In this document: piece after piece, positions 48,284-58,980 of the stretch
Position numbering within the stretch: the stretch's first letter is position 1
How the letters are laid out: each line of letters starts with the position of its first letter
Assembly: GCA_029582165.1 (NCBI GenBank)
Contig: CM055873.1
Location: forward strand, 52,282,581-52,346,580
DNA: 64,000 nt
Direction: 5' to 3'
From: Portulaca oleracea
Lineage: Eukaryota; Streptophyta; Magnoliopsida; Caryophyllales; Portulacaceae
Position numbers and translations under genes: made by a program
Notes under the pieces: generated by a model
Database searches by the model: none
The model's input: the letters and a program-made list of their open reading frames with translations, nothing else
Told to the model about the DNA's origin: nothing

Positions 48284-51200
48284 ATGGAGAAAGCCATTGC
48301 CACTGAGTTGATAAAATCTTTGTTAGAGAAGTTGGTCTGTGGAGCAGTCAAAGAGATCCATTTTACCGCAGATAGAGACTCCCACTTGAAAGAGCTCGCA
48401 AAAACAAAGGTCATGGTTGATGCTTTGCTTCTTGATCAAAATGACAGTTTAGCACTGCAGAATGGCAGCCAGCTTGCAAGACAACAGCTGCAGAGACTGA
48501 GCTCTGCCCTCGACATGATCGACGACTTGCTGGATGAAACTGCTGCTAGATCCCAAATCAAACGAGGTGCAACGGGGTTCAAAGATCGGGTACGTTTGTT
48601 CTTTTCGGTTGATTTCAACCCGATTCTGTATTTGTTGAGGGATGTTAGGCATGTTAAGGGTATTAGGAAGGAACTTGATTCCATAACCAAAGACCATGCC
48701 CTGCTGGGAAGCATATTATCCACGCTTACTAGCACTGCCACCCAAACATCAGCTCCAAATAGAGAAACGGGTTCTGATGTAATCATGAAGGAAGTCATAG
48801 GGAGGGATTTGGAAAGAGATGTTATAATAAGAATGCTTCAGGACTCCCCTCATCATCCTTCATCTGAATCCTCTCCTTTTTCTGTGATTGCCATTGTGGG
48901 TTTTGGTGGGATGGGGAAAACCACATTGGCTCAGTATGTTTATAATCATGAATGGGTGAAGAACCAATTTGACATACTGCTTTGGGTTTATGCTTCTCGT
49001 GACTTTGATGCTAAAGAGATACTAGACAAAATTCTAGAATCTCGTACGTTTGGGATGGATGAGGCACAGCGCCTTGTCAAAGAAAAAACTGGGGGGAAAA
49101 AGTATCTCCTGGTATTGGACGATATTTGGGATGACAGCAACAAATTGCATGCAGAATGGGACAGGTTGAGAACGACACTCATGCATGGTGCCAAAGGGAG
49201 TAAGGTTCTCATTACCACACGTGAGCAGAGTGTGGCCAAAATTGTGGGTTGTGTTGAGCCATACACACTTGGGGATCTTAAGAAAGAGGAAGCTTGGAAT
49301 CTCTTCAAAAACTTTGCATTGATGCCAGGGTGCCAACCAGAGTTGGAGATGATAGGAAAGGAGATTGTAGAAATGGTCCCAAGTGTTCCTCTTGTCATCC
49401 GCACAATAGCAGGCACCTTAAGCAAGAAGCCTAACACTGCGGACTGGTTGAAGTTTAAAAACGAGGAACTGCCAGTTTTTACTCGTCAAGAAAATGTCAT
49501 CCAACAGTGCCTGAAACTTAGCTATGATCAATTCGATCCATGGTTAAAGCTTTGTTTCACTAGTTGTTCCTTGTACCCCAAGGGTTACCGATTTTACAAA
49601 CACGAGCTAGTTTGTCTTTGGATTGCATTAGGACATGTAAAGGCACGACTTGGAAACCAAAGCTTAGAGGATAGAGGGGAGGAATATGTGCTCAGTCTCC
49701 TGCAATGTGGCTTCTTTGAGGTTGCATTGGAAGATTGGTTCTGGTGTATTGAAAGGTTCAAGATGCATGACCTTATCCATGACCTCGCTATCTCTCTTAG
49801 TGGCAACAATTATAAAATGGTGGATTCTCTTGATTCTCTTGAACTTGCAGGAGGAGTGTCTCATGTGTATTTTAGTGGCAAAGTGGAACTCAAAGGGGGT
49901 TTGCCACCCTCACTCCTAAAAACTAAGGAGAAACTACGGTCTCTCCTTTTGCCTATCTCCAACAGGGTGTATGGGCTACAATTAAAGGAACTACATAAAT
50001 TACAATATTTGAGGGCATTAAGCTTGCCATGTACACAGTTGAACGAAGTCCCAAGCTCAATTGGCAAGCTTATCCACCTTCGGTATCTCAATTTATCAAA
50101 TAATCCTTTCAGTAGTCTCCCCAGATCAATCACACAGCTTGTAAACCTGTTTTGTTTAGAACTCACTGCTTGCAGGCACCTAGAGGAATTACCAAGGGAT
50201 ATGAGCAAGCTGGTGAAGCTAAAGCACCTTCACTTATATGGGTGTGTCAAGTTGACACACATGCCGTTGGGGTTAGGAAAGTTGACCCATTTGGAAATAT
50301 TGGACAACTATGTAGTGGGCGAGAATCAAAGCAGTGGCAAGGGGCTCGTAGGAGGGCTAGATGAACTTACTCACCTCAATAATCTCAAGGGTGAGTTGGC
50401 AATAGTTGTGAAGGGTTTTCTCAAGGGCAAGTTGGGATCTAATAAAAAGGCAATCATGGAAGAGAACGAGAAGCTTAATTCTTTGACAATAAGTTTCGAA
50501 CAACGGCAAATATCAAAGGAACAGAGTGAGATGGTGTTGGATAGCTTCAAACTCCATGTCAATTTGAAATGTCTATTTATTGATGGTTACAAGGGGGAGA
50601 AGCTTCCAAGATGGATGATGGAGTTAGGCTACCTTCATAAGCTGACTGAGATTCGGTTGAAAAGTTTTGAAGGTTGTAGGTATCTTTGTACATTGGGAAG
50701 ACTTCCTCACCTAAAAGTCCTCAACCTTTCTTCTATGGGTACTCTGGAGCACATAGAGCAGAGTACACTTGACACTGCTAGTCAGCTTCCTGCAGCTCAT
50801 CCCTTATTCCCAAGCCTTGAAAAGCTCGTTCTTCATCATATGCCGTGCTTAAAAGGATGGTGCAGTATCACGTGTACAAGTACAAGCAGCAGTAAAAACC
50901 AACATGCTGAAGATTCTAGGAGACAAAGAATTCTCAAATATCGTTCGGCTTTCCCCATCTTGAAGAAATTGGAATTCTCAAATGTGGGTTTAGAGGTAAT
51001 TCCAGAGGAGTTCCAAGGCGCCTCCTCCCTTGAATCACTTGAAATTATTCGGTGCGAAAAGCTGAAAGGTATCCCTGAGTGGATTGGCAATTTCACCTGT
51101 CTGCGAAAGTTAGAGGTTAGTTCTTGTCGGGAATTGACGTGGTTGCCGAAGCAGATGGGCAGACTCTCCAACTTGGAGGAGCTGGAAATCATAAACTGCC

Positions 51201-52984
51201 CATGCCTTAGAGAAACATACCCAGAAGAACGAGGTCAAGACGAACAGTTCACTTCTTCACTGCCTAAGTTGAAGACATCAAAATTTGAAAGTGTTGGGTG
51301 GGAGACCGTTCCTGATTGGTTTCAAGGCGTCTCCTGCCTTGAATCACTTGTAATTACTCATTGCCAAAAGCTGAAAGGTATCTCTGAGTGGATTGGCAAT
51401 TTCACCTGTCTGCAAAAGTTAGAGGTTGGTTCTTGTCCGGAATTGACGTGGTTGCCGAAGCAGATGGGCAGACTCTCCAACTTGGAGGAGCTGGAAATCA
51501 TAAACTGCCCATGCCTTAGAGAAACATACCCAGAAGAACGAGGTCAAGATGAACAGTTCACTTCTTCACCGCCTAAGTTGAAGAAATTAAAATTTGAAAG
51601 TGTTGGGTGGGAGACTGTTCCTGATTGGTTTCAAGGCCTTTCCTTGCTGGAATCACTTGAAATTAAAAGTTGCGATCAGTTTAGGGAATTTCCAGAGTGG
51701 ATTGGCACTCTCACCTCCCTCAAAAAGCTTGTTATTGATAATTGCCCTACATTGACCTCATTGCCAAAGCAGATGGCTGACCTCTCCAACTTAGAGAGCC
51801 TTGAAATAAGGGAATGTCCGAATGTTGTGGAAATGAGCCGGAAGCAAAGAAACGAAGTAGTAGGGCGTATGAACTCACAACCCCGTCAGATGCAACAACG
51901 GGAGGGTGCAGACAAAGGCAAACAAGTATTGATTCCTCCATTCCCTAACTTGAAGAAATTGTTGTTGAAGAATGTGGGGCTAGAAGTGATTCCAGAGGAG
52001 TTTCAAGGCATCTCCTCTCTTGAATCACTTGAAATTAAAAGTTGCGATCAGTTTAGGGAATTTCCAGAGTGGATTGGCACTCTCACCTCCCTCAAAAAGC
52101 TTGTTATTGATAATTGCCCTACATTGACCTCATTGCCAAAGCAGATGGCTGACCTCTCCAACTTAGAGAGCCTTGAAATAAGGGAATGTCCGAATGTTGT
52201 GGAAATGAGCCGGAAGCAAAGAAACGAAGTAGTAGGGCGTATGAACTCACAACCCCGTCAGATGCAACAACGGGAGGGTGCAGACAAAGGCAAACAAGTA
52301 TTGATTCCTCCATTCCCTAACTTGAAGAAATTGTTGTTGAAGAATGTGGGGCTAGAAGTGATTCCAGAGGAGTTTCAAGGCATCTCCTCTCTTGAATCAC
52401 TTGAAATAGATAGATGTTCAAAACTGATGGAGATACGAAAGTGGATTGGAAGCCTCAGCTCCTCCCTCAAAGTGCTTCGTATTTGGAGGTGTCCAGAGTT
52501 GACATCATTAGTTAACCAAATGGTAGGCTTTCCTAACCTCAAAAGACTTGCTCTTGCGAAGTGCCCTAAGGTGGTGGAAATATGGGAGAAGGCAACAGAA
52601 GAAGAAGAAGAAGATTGGGGCACACATAATCCTTTCTTCCCGAAGTTGAAGTACCTGTGGCTTGGGGATCTACTGCTAAGAGTTGTTCCTAAAGAGTTTC
52701 GTGGCATCTCCTCCCTTGAAAAACTTTCCATTAGACGCTGGGGACAACTGGAGGAACTACCAGAGTGGATACACACACTTACCTCTCTCAACGAGCTTAG
52801 GATTTATGAATGTCCCAAATTGAGAAGGTTGCCAAAGCAGGTGGCCGACCTCTCCAACTTGGAGTATCTTAAAATCAAACAGTGCCAGAGCCTGACGAGA
52901 AGATGCGAGAAGCCAAAAGGTGAAGATTGGCCCCTCATTCAACATGTCCCTAATGTAGTCCTCGATGATGTCTACCAACGTTGA
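48284..52984 (+). CDS. NLR-E: intact CC-NB-ARC-LRR receptor with expanded LRR, 1566 aa
   Basis: Largest receptor in the cluster, single exon, start shared with B and C. The CC domain (1-145) is nearly identical to C. From about residue 147 to 296 (48720-49175) the sequence departs strongly from B and C: P-loop GFGGMGKTT 206-214, kinase-2 LVLDDIWD 276-283. From TTLMHG onward it returns to B-like sequence. VPLVIRT is at about 368-374, and RNBS-D contains RFYKHELVCLW (Tyr where B and C have Asp). MHD is intact at 494-496. The LRR holds two in-frame tandem duplications: a 309-bp unit (about 51020-51637) and an exact 372-bp unit (51650-52393). The acidic run and GEDWPLIQHVP tail are present. Expected role: intracellular immune receptor with a long recognition surface. 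Ligand unknown. Confidence 0.95.
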   Translation: MEKAIATELIKSLLEKLVCGAVKEIHFTADRDSHLKELAKTKVMVDALLLDQNDSLALQNGSQLARQQLQRLSSALDMIDDLLDETAARSQIKRGATGFKDRVRLFFSVDFNPILYLLRDVRHVKGIRKELDSITKDHALLGSILSTLTSTATQTSAPNRETGSDVIMKEVIGRDLERDVIIRMLQDSPHHPSSESSPFSVIAIVGFGGMGKTTLAQYVYNHEWVKNQFDILLWVYASRDFDAKEILDKILESRTFGMDEAQRLVKEKTGGKKYLLVLDDIWDDSNKLHAEWDRLRTTLMHGAKGSKVLITTREQSVAKIVGCVEPYTLGDLKKEEAWNLFKNFALMPGCQPELEMIGKEIVEMVPSVPLVIRTIAGTLSKKPNTADWLKFKNEELPVFTRQENVIQQCLKLSYDQFDPWLKLCFTSCSLYPKGYRFYKHELVCLWIALGHVKARLGNQSLEDRGEEYVLSLLQCGFFEVALEDWFWCIERFKMHDLIHDLAISLSGNNYKMVDSLDSLELAGGVSHVYFSGKVELKGGLPPSLLKTKEKLRSLLLPISNRVYGLQLKELHKLQYLRALSLPCTQLNEVPSSIGKLIHLRYLNLSNNPFSSLPRSITQLVNLFCLELTACRHLEELPRDMSKLVKLKHLHLYGCVKLTHMPLGLGKLTHLEILDNYVVGENQSSGKGLVGGLDELTHLNNLKGELAIVVKGFLKGKLGSNKKAIMEENEKLNSLTISFEQRQISKEQSEMVLDSFKLHVNLKCLFIDGYKGEKLPRWMMELGYLHKLTEIRLKSFEGCRYLCTLGRLPHLKVLNLSSMGTLEHIEQSTLDTASQLPAAHPLFPSLEKLVLHHMPCLKGWCSITCTSTSSSKNQHAEDSRRQRILKYRSAFPILKKLEFSNVGLEVIPEEFQGASSLESLEIIRCEKLKGIPEWIGNFTCLRKLEVSSCRELTWLPKQMGRLSNLEELEIINCPCLRETYPEERGQDEQFTSSLPKLKTSKFESVGWETVPDWFQGVSCLESLVITHCQKLKGISEWIGNFTCLQKLEVGSCPELTWLPKQMGRLSNLEELEIINCPCLRETYPEERGQDEQFTSSPPKLKKLKFESVGWETVPDWFQGLSLLESLEIKSCDQFREFPEWIGTLTSLKKLVIDNCPTLTSLPKQMADLSNLESLEIRECPNVVEMSRKQRNEVVGRMNSQPRQMQQREGADKGKQVLIPPFPNLKKLLLKNVGLEVIPEEFQGISSLESLEIKSCDQFREFPEWIGTLTSLKKLVIDNCPTLTSLPKQMADLSNLESLEIRECPNVVEMSRKQRNEVVGRMNSQPRQMQQREGADKGKQVLIPPFPNLKKLLLKNVGLEVIPEEFQGISSLESLEIDRCSKLMEIRKWIGSLSSSLKVLRIWRCPELTSLVNQMVGFPNLKRLALAKCPKVVEIWEKATEEEEEDWGTHNPFFPKLKYLWLGDLLLRVVPKEFRGISSLEKLSIRRWGQLEELPEWIHTLTSLNELRIYECPKLRRLPKQVADLSNLEYLKIKQCQSLTRRCEKPKGEDWPLIQHVPNVVLDDVYQR
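51020..51637 (+). repeat. 309-bp in-frame tandem duplication in the NLR-E LRR
   Basis: The unit encoding EWIGNFTCL, LTWLPKQMGRLSNLEELEI, TYPEERGQDEQFTSS and VGWETVPDWFQG occurs twice, 309 bp (103 residues) apart (compare 51076 with 51385). The copies differ at several sites, so it is older than the 372-bp duplication. NLR-B has one copy. Confidence 0.9.
51650..52393 (+). repeat. 372-bp exact in-frame tandem duplication in the NLR-E LRR
   Basis: Two adjacent units (51650-52021 and 52022-52393) encode residues 1123-1246 and 1247-1370. By eye they are identical at the nucleotide level, with the repeat breaking at GAATCACTTGAAAT on each side. The period is a whole number of codons, so the frame is kept. 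Identity implies a very recent event, recent conversion, or an assembly duplication. Confidence 0.93.
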
Positions 52985-53342
52985 TTTTGATATAGTTCCA
53001 GTTGTATGTAAAAGGTGATAAAAGTAATTAAATAGTTTTCTTTCCAGCAAAATAACATTTAGGTAGTTAATGCTAATTCAGAGATGTTGTAGTATGGTAC
53101 TTGTTCAACATCAAAGGGCTCAAACAAAGAAAGAAGGAATTTACCTGAAGAGCTTTTGAATTTCGCCACTGGTCCATCAAAATTTGACTGTGAATCTCTT
53201 ATTCAACCGGAAAATGAAATTCCTTTCTTTTGACAGAAAAAAAGGTCATTGTATTTGGGCTGTGTAATATAGCATATGTTTTATATATAGGTCAATAATC
53301 ATCTTAAATTATGCATCTTTCATAATTTTGTAATATTTAATA

Positions 53343-53886
53343 ATATTTTTTCGGGTTTTTGGCCTCAAATAATACGTACTGAGAGACTTTTGACTGAGAA
53401 TAATCCAAAGTGACTTTTAAACCACTTTCGATGCATTTTTCAATATTTTCTCTGTGATCATATTAATTTCCGCCGAAATCTAACGTGGCCACCGGAGCAC
53501 GTGGTCCTTTAATGAAAAACATGCCAAGTGGTCCTTTAATGAGCACGTGGTCCTTTAGCAGTCCATATTAGACTCATGTTTTTAAAGCCAGTGAAGGTTT
53601 TTTAATTAAAAAAAACAACGGTTATGACATGGAATTAAAAAAACCTTCACTGGCTTTTAAAAAAATCAGAAACAAATACTAAAATCTGACTTGGCATGCT
53701 TTTCATTAAAGGACCACGTGCTCCGGTGGCGATGTCAGATTTCCAGCGCCGGAAAGCTAATCTGGACTGCTAGGAGAAAATATTGAAAAGGTACAGTCTG
53801 TCAGTGGTCTAAAAGTCAGTTTGGTTTATTCTCGATCACAAACCCCTCAGTACGTATTATTTGAGGCCAAAAACCCTATTTTTTCT
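53343..53886. mobile_element. Long-hairpin (foldback) MITE, copy in the E block
   Basis: Better-preserved version of 28610-29085. The core arms AGCCAGTGAAGGTTTTTT and AAAAAACCTTCACTGGCT pair perfectly around a loop near 53620. GGACCACGTGCTCCGGTGGC pairs with sequence near 53490-53510, and the ends are GGGTTTTTGGCCTCAAATAAT inverted. An internal GTGGTCCTTTAATGA word is repeated around 53502-53550. Transcription of either strand could give a long double-stranded RNA. Confidence 0.7.
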
Positions 53887-55819
53887 AGTAATAATAATGT
53901 ATATTTATCAATTATAAGAGTATAATACTTATTAGTTATGTCAAAAAACATAAATAATAGTATAATTTTATCAATTATAGTAGAAATTACACATTTGATA
54001 CTTTGAATTATTTAAGTGAAATACAAAATGATTATTACATTAATACAATAACAACAAATTCTCAACAAAAGACGTTTGGTGCCAGATATAGACACCTCCC
54101 GATGTTAACGAATAAGTAAAGATCAAATATAAGTCTTTTTAATATTAAATACAAGTTGTTTGTAGGGTGTAACTGTAATGGTTAATTTGTTATGTTATTT
54201 ATTTTTGTGTTCATGGGTTTTTTTTGAAAATTTTATTTCATAACTTATCTTAGATGAAAATGGAGGAACGGACATCAAATTTATAAGTTATCATAATCCA
54301 AACCACTTTATTTCTAATATTCTCTTCAAAAAGTTTTACTATGAATACAAGAGTATAGGTTGAGTAATACGATACATTTTGGGACACATAATTGTAGATA
54401 CCTATAGAAGTTGATATTCTTACTAGTCATCTGACCACGACTATTCTTCAAGGGTTTTGTTTTGAACCTGACTTTGACATTGACGGAATATTCGGACTCA
54501 AAATCTCTTCTTTATATCAGCAGAATCCGAATTTAACTCTATCTGAATTATCAAACACAAAACGACAAATTTGGACATCAACTTCTCGTCCAAATGTTGA
54601 CATGGACTGATTCGGAAAAGACAGATTCAGACATCAACTTCTCAACTTCTCATCCAAAAAAGATTAATCCAAACATCAATTTTTCATCTGAATTCTGACA
54701 TTAACTGAATTTGATAAACCCAAATCTTGGCCCAATGAGGCCGTAATTTGGTTACCGAACAAAATTGCCAGCATCGTAAGAGGCATACATAAACATCGAT
54801 TTCGACACTGCTGAGTAAACAACCACAGATTTCCTTCAAGGCATCCAAATCTATGCTGAGAAATCAACATTCATGATATCCAAACCTACAGGAAACTTCA
54901 AAGATAGACAACCAAAAAGAATTATATATATAAACAAACATGTCCTTGAAACTGTGCTTTCGAAATTGTGCTTTTTTTCTAACTTTCTAACCAGTCCACA
55001 AACCAAACAAATAATCCCGAATCCAATCCAAGACAACTTACATATCCCTCTAAAACGAAATAAACACAGGTTGAATTAAGCAATGACACAAATAGACCAA
55101 CTCAATTGTGGCGACTACTACCAAAACTCTTGACACAAACTCACGACACCGACTTCTGTGGGGACGATGTTTTTGTTTCAAACTTCTCTTCCTCGACAAG
55201 AAAACACCAAACCGCAACTACTTACTGCTGCTTGCACTCCGAGGGACGTTCACCTGCTTGTCCGCGTCCACGACCAACTCTTCCGACCTTCTGTAGACAG
55301 ACAACCAAGTTTTACTTATTTTCAACTAAATGTATCGGCGTTTGGATTTGAACTTGACTAGGTAGGAATGATCATTTACTCACCTTGGCACCACCAGCTG
55401 TCTGTAGACATACAAAAGACAAGCAAGAATCCAACAATTAGCACTTTTTTTCCTCGAAATAGATTTCAAAATCAACGACTCGTATAGGGTGGGTCCCGGT
55501 CGTACGAGGTCTGGGGGGATCTAGATATAGAGTCTTATCTTAGCAAGCATGTTTTTCATTGCTTGCGGAATTAGTTTAGGCTCGTCAATTCAGGCAGGAA
55601 GGTTAAATTTGGGTCGAGTGCATATTATAAGGGGTTTGGGTAACACAGTTCAGGTGTACTTTGGGTTCTGGGAAACACAAGCGGTACATTTCGATTTTGA
55701 ATTTGAGTATAAAACTTCAAGCCCAAAGGACATTCGCGTAAGGGGGCGTGTTAGAGTATAAAACCATCATTGGACTTATAACTATCAACTTAATCTTTTG
55801 GTTGAGATTGTTCCATAAA

Positions 55820-56003
55820 GATGAACAACTCACTTCTTCAAACACTTCGAATTAGCGGTTGGAAACAACGGGAGGAATTACTAGAGTGGAGACACACACT
55901 TACCTCTCTCAAAACGCCATGGATTGAAGAATTTCCGAAATTGAGTAGGACTGTAGGAGAAGATGCAAGAAGGGCCCATCATTCGACATGTCATCCCTGA
56001 TAT
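55820..56003 (+). pseudogene. NLR C-terminal LRR scrap in the E block
   Basis: Same fragment and deletion junction as 30983-31165, with a further short deletion afterwards (GCCTCAATGAAG lost). Non-functional. Confidence 0.75.
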
Positions 56004-56430
56004 TTGATACGAGCAAGAAAAAGTATGCATAGTTATGGAGTCTAATTTAGAATTCCATTTTAGAAACTAATTAAGGGCAAGAAAAGCACATGGAATTGAA
56101 ATAGAAGGCCAGAGTTATCAAAATATTTTCGTGGAAGGTATCTTAGTCTTCTGTCACAATAATTTCCGGCTCATCTTAGTCTTCTGTCACAATAATTTCC
56201 GGCTCCTACATATCTCAAAGCTAAATTGTTTTTCTCACATCCTATTTTCAAACCTTGGTTGTAGCATTGCTCAATTTTTTGTCCTGAAGACGTTGTTTTA
56301 AAACCTTGCCGGGGTTGATAATCCTAGAGTTTCTGATGTCCCTTGGCAAAAGCAAGCAATCCAAGAATCAAACTGGCAAAAATATGTCCGACCTGATAAT
56401 CCGGACTTGTTCGGCCTAGAAAAAGAAACC

Positions 56431-57374
56431 GTAGTGGGCGAGAGCCAAAGCAGTGGCAAGGTGCTTGTAGGAGGGCTAGATTATCTTACTCACCTCAATA
56501 ATCTCAAGGGTGAGTTGATCATATCAGTGAATAGTGTTCCTGAGGGCAAGTTGAGATCAGGTAAGAAGACAATCATGGAGGAGAAAAGGAAGCTAAGTTC
56601 CTTGTGTATAGTTTTCAAACCATGGCAAATATCAAAAGAAGAGAGTGAGATGGTGTTGGATAGCTTAAAACCCCATGTTAATTTGAGATATCTATTTATT
56701 CAAAGTTATAGGGGGGATAAGCTTCCAAGTTGGATGATGGAGTTTGGCTACCTTCATAAGTTGGAAGATTTTGAAGGCTGTAGATATCTTTGTGCATTGG
56801 GAAGACTTCCTAATCTCAAAGTCCTCCAACTTAGGAATATGAGTACCATGGAGTTCATAGAGCAAAGTACAATCAATACTCCTGGTCAGCATATTGCATC
56901 TCATCCCTTCTTCCCAAGCCTTGAAGAGCTCATTCTTCATGGCATGCCATGCTTAAAAGGATGGAGCACTATCAAATATGGGACAAGGCAACAAATGAAT
57001 CTGAATGGGGCACCCTTAATCCTTTCTTCCCAAACTTGAAGAGATTGTCGCTTTGGGATCTAGAGATAAAAGTAGTTCCTAAAGAGTTTCGGGGCATCTC
57101 CTCCCTTGAATATCTTTACATTAATGATTGCAAACAACTGGAGGAACTACCAGAGTGGATACACACACTTACCTCTCTCAAACAGATGTCGATTTATGAA
57201 TGTCCCAAATTGAGTAGGTTGCCAAACCAGATAGCCTACCTATCCAACTTGAAGGAGCTTCGTATCCAATATTGCCTGAGCCTTGAGGAAAGATGCAAGA
57301 AGCCAGAAGGTGAAGATTGGCCCCTCATTCAACATGTCCATCATGTCTACCTCAACGGTGTCGAGCAAAGGTAA
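56431..57374 (+). pseudogene. NLR relic G: LRR-only fragment
   Basis: Near-copy of relic F. It starts at the same VVGESQSSGKVLVGG point and shares the frameshifting deletion at WSTIK/YGTRQQ (near 56985). From 56949 the second frame is open to 57374, with EIKVVPKEFRGISS, ECPKLSRLPNQ and GEDWPLIQHVHHVYLNGVEQR. It lacks 21 bp present in F (VRIKLEDF-like segment at 56760). No CC or NB domain, so not a working receptor. A short LRR-only protein is conceivable but unsupported. Confidence 0.85.
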
Positions 57375-57499
57375 GAGTAGAAAACAAACAATTTCATTTT
57401 GATCTACTTCCACTTGTACCTAAAAAAGTGATAAAAGTCATTCAATAGTTTTCTTTCCAGAAAAATAATCTTTACTTAGTTTATTGGTAATTCAGAGAT

Positions 57500-58365
57500 G
57501 TTGTATTGTTCAAGATCAAATAAACGAACAAAGAATTTACCTTTGAAAAGCTTTGGAATTTTGCCATCAATTTGACCCTACGCTGCTTCCCAAATTCTGC
57601 AAAATTGTTGTAGTTACTGGTAAGCAGATCGGAATTTAGGAATGCAGTTTGAGAGAAAAAAAAATGCAATTAGCCCTCTAAAAAAGATGGAAGCCATTAA
57701 ATTTGAAGAAGAAAGTATTGATGGAGTTGAATCTTTTGGGCGGATGAATTTTGGAGAGGGGAAAAGAAGGGCGAAGGCATGACCGACTTGGGGTCTGAAC
57801 AAGCATCAAGCGTATGCCATCATAATTTAGACCCGTAAAAAATCCGGGATAATTCCGGCTTCGGATAAATCGGACCTCGGACAATAATTTTATATTTGAT
57901 ATCCAACAACTTTTTCGAATATTTTTTAGGTTGAACTTGGATCGGACAAATCAGACAAACATAAGTTCGGGTATAAATTGGGTTCGGATAACAAAAATTT
58001 GAAAAAATTGTGCTTGAGTATTCCGTCAAACCATTCAATGTCAAAATTCGGATAAAAATTCTATGATCATACGCAATTTTTTTTTTCAGATTTGGCAAAA
58101 TTTTGTCGGCCCCACGACTGATTTGTTTGCATGTTTGCAATAGTTGCTTGATTATGTAGTTTATTTATGTTGTGTTTAAAAAAAATTTTACAATGAAAGT
58201 TATATTTTTATAAGTCATCGAACTATATAACTAAAAGAATTTTTAGACAATAATACATTAAACTTTAGCGGTATTATTGAATTTTTATTTTACTCTAATA
58301 TACTAAATTTTGAGGGTATTGGACAATAATGCACCCGAAACATGACGCGGTGGCGGTCTTACGTC
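57500..58365. other. Segment present in the E block, missing from the C block
   Basis: The left part resembles the NLR 3' flank seen after A and B (AAGATCAAATAAACGAAC, then TTTGCCATCAATTTGACCC). At 57835-58100 are repeated GGTTCGGAT/GACCCG-type words like those of the hAT-like MITE at 62169-62467, so it may be a related degraded element. No gene. Confidence 0.5.
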
Positions 58366-58499
58366 GAGGTGTCGTTTTTCTTTTTCTTTTCAGAAAAAAT
58401 ATATGTCTTACATGACAAAAAGTTTTTCTGAAAAAAATAGAAAAACTCCACCTCAAAGTAGGACCGCCATCGTGTCAATACTATCGAAATTGTTCTGAG

Positions 58500-58980
58500 T
58501 GCATTATTGTCAAATACCCTCAAAATTCAGTGTATTAAGTGTTGAATTTCCTTAGGAGAATTGTCCAAATACTTTACATTCATGTCTCCCTTTTTCAAAG
58601 CTAATTTTGTCAATTTATCAACAACCTTGTTGGCCGCCTTGTAACAGAAAGCCATACGAACTTCCCAAGCTGCCATCTTGATCCAAATCTTGCATAGATT
58701 GACTAATGACTAGGTTGGTATTCCCCGCATCCCAGATTTCAACCTCTCCGTTTATGACATGAATCAGCGCCACAAAATAGTTCAATTTTCAACTCGAGTT
58801 TATTGATGTCCATGCCCTTGGCTATTTTGAGCCCAAATGCCACAACTTGAAGCTCAACTATTTATGTTGTTTGATGTCCTAAACTTTTCATGAAGCCTCG
58901 AATCCAATTTGCACCGCCCATTCCATATTTTGGATCACCTTTTGCAATTGCATCGGTGAAAATTGTTTCTTGCTAAATGA
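58500..58980 (-). pseudogene. Non-LTR retrotransposon RNase H fragment, copy in the E block
   Basis: Same relic as 32890-33230 but without the 640-bp insert, so it runs on to the TGCAATTG/CATCGG end. The minus strand gives WEV.MAFCYKAANKVVDKLTKLALKKG. A duplicated GACTA near 58700 is a small extra difference from the C block. Confidence 0.6.

Noticed and set aside
51650..52393. CRISPR-like or satellite array
   Set aside because: Only two units, inside an LRR coding frame. These are protein repeats, not spaced DNA repeats.
56949..57374. Separate small LRR protein gene in relic G
   Set aside because: The frame starts at a deletion junction and is broken in relic F. No promoter or independent start is evident.
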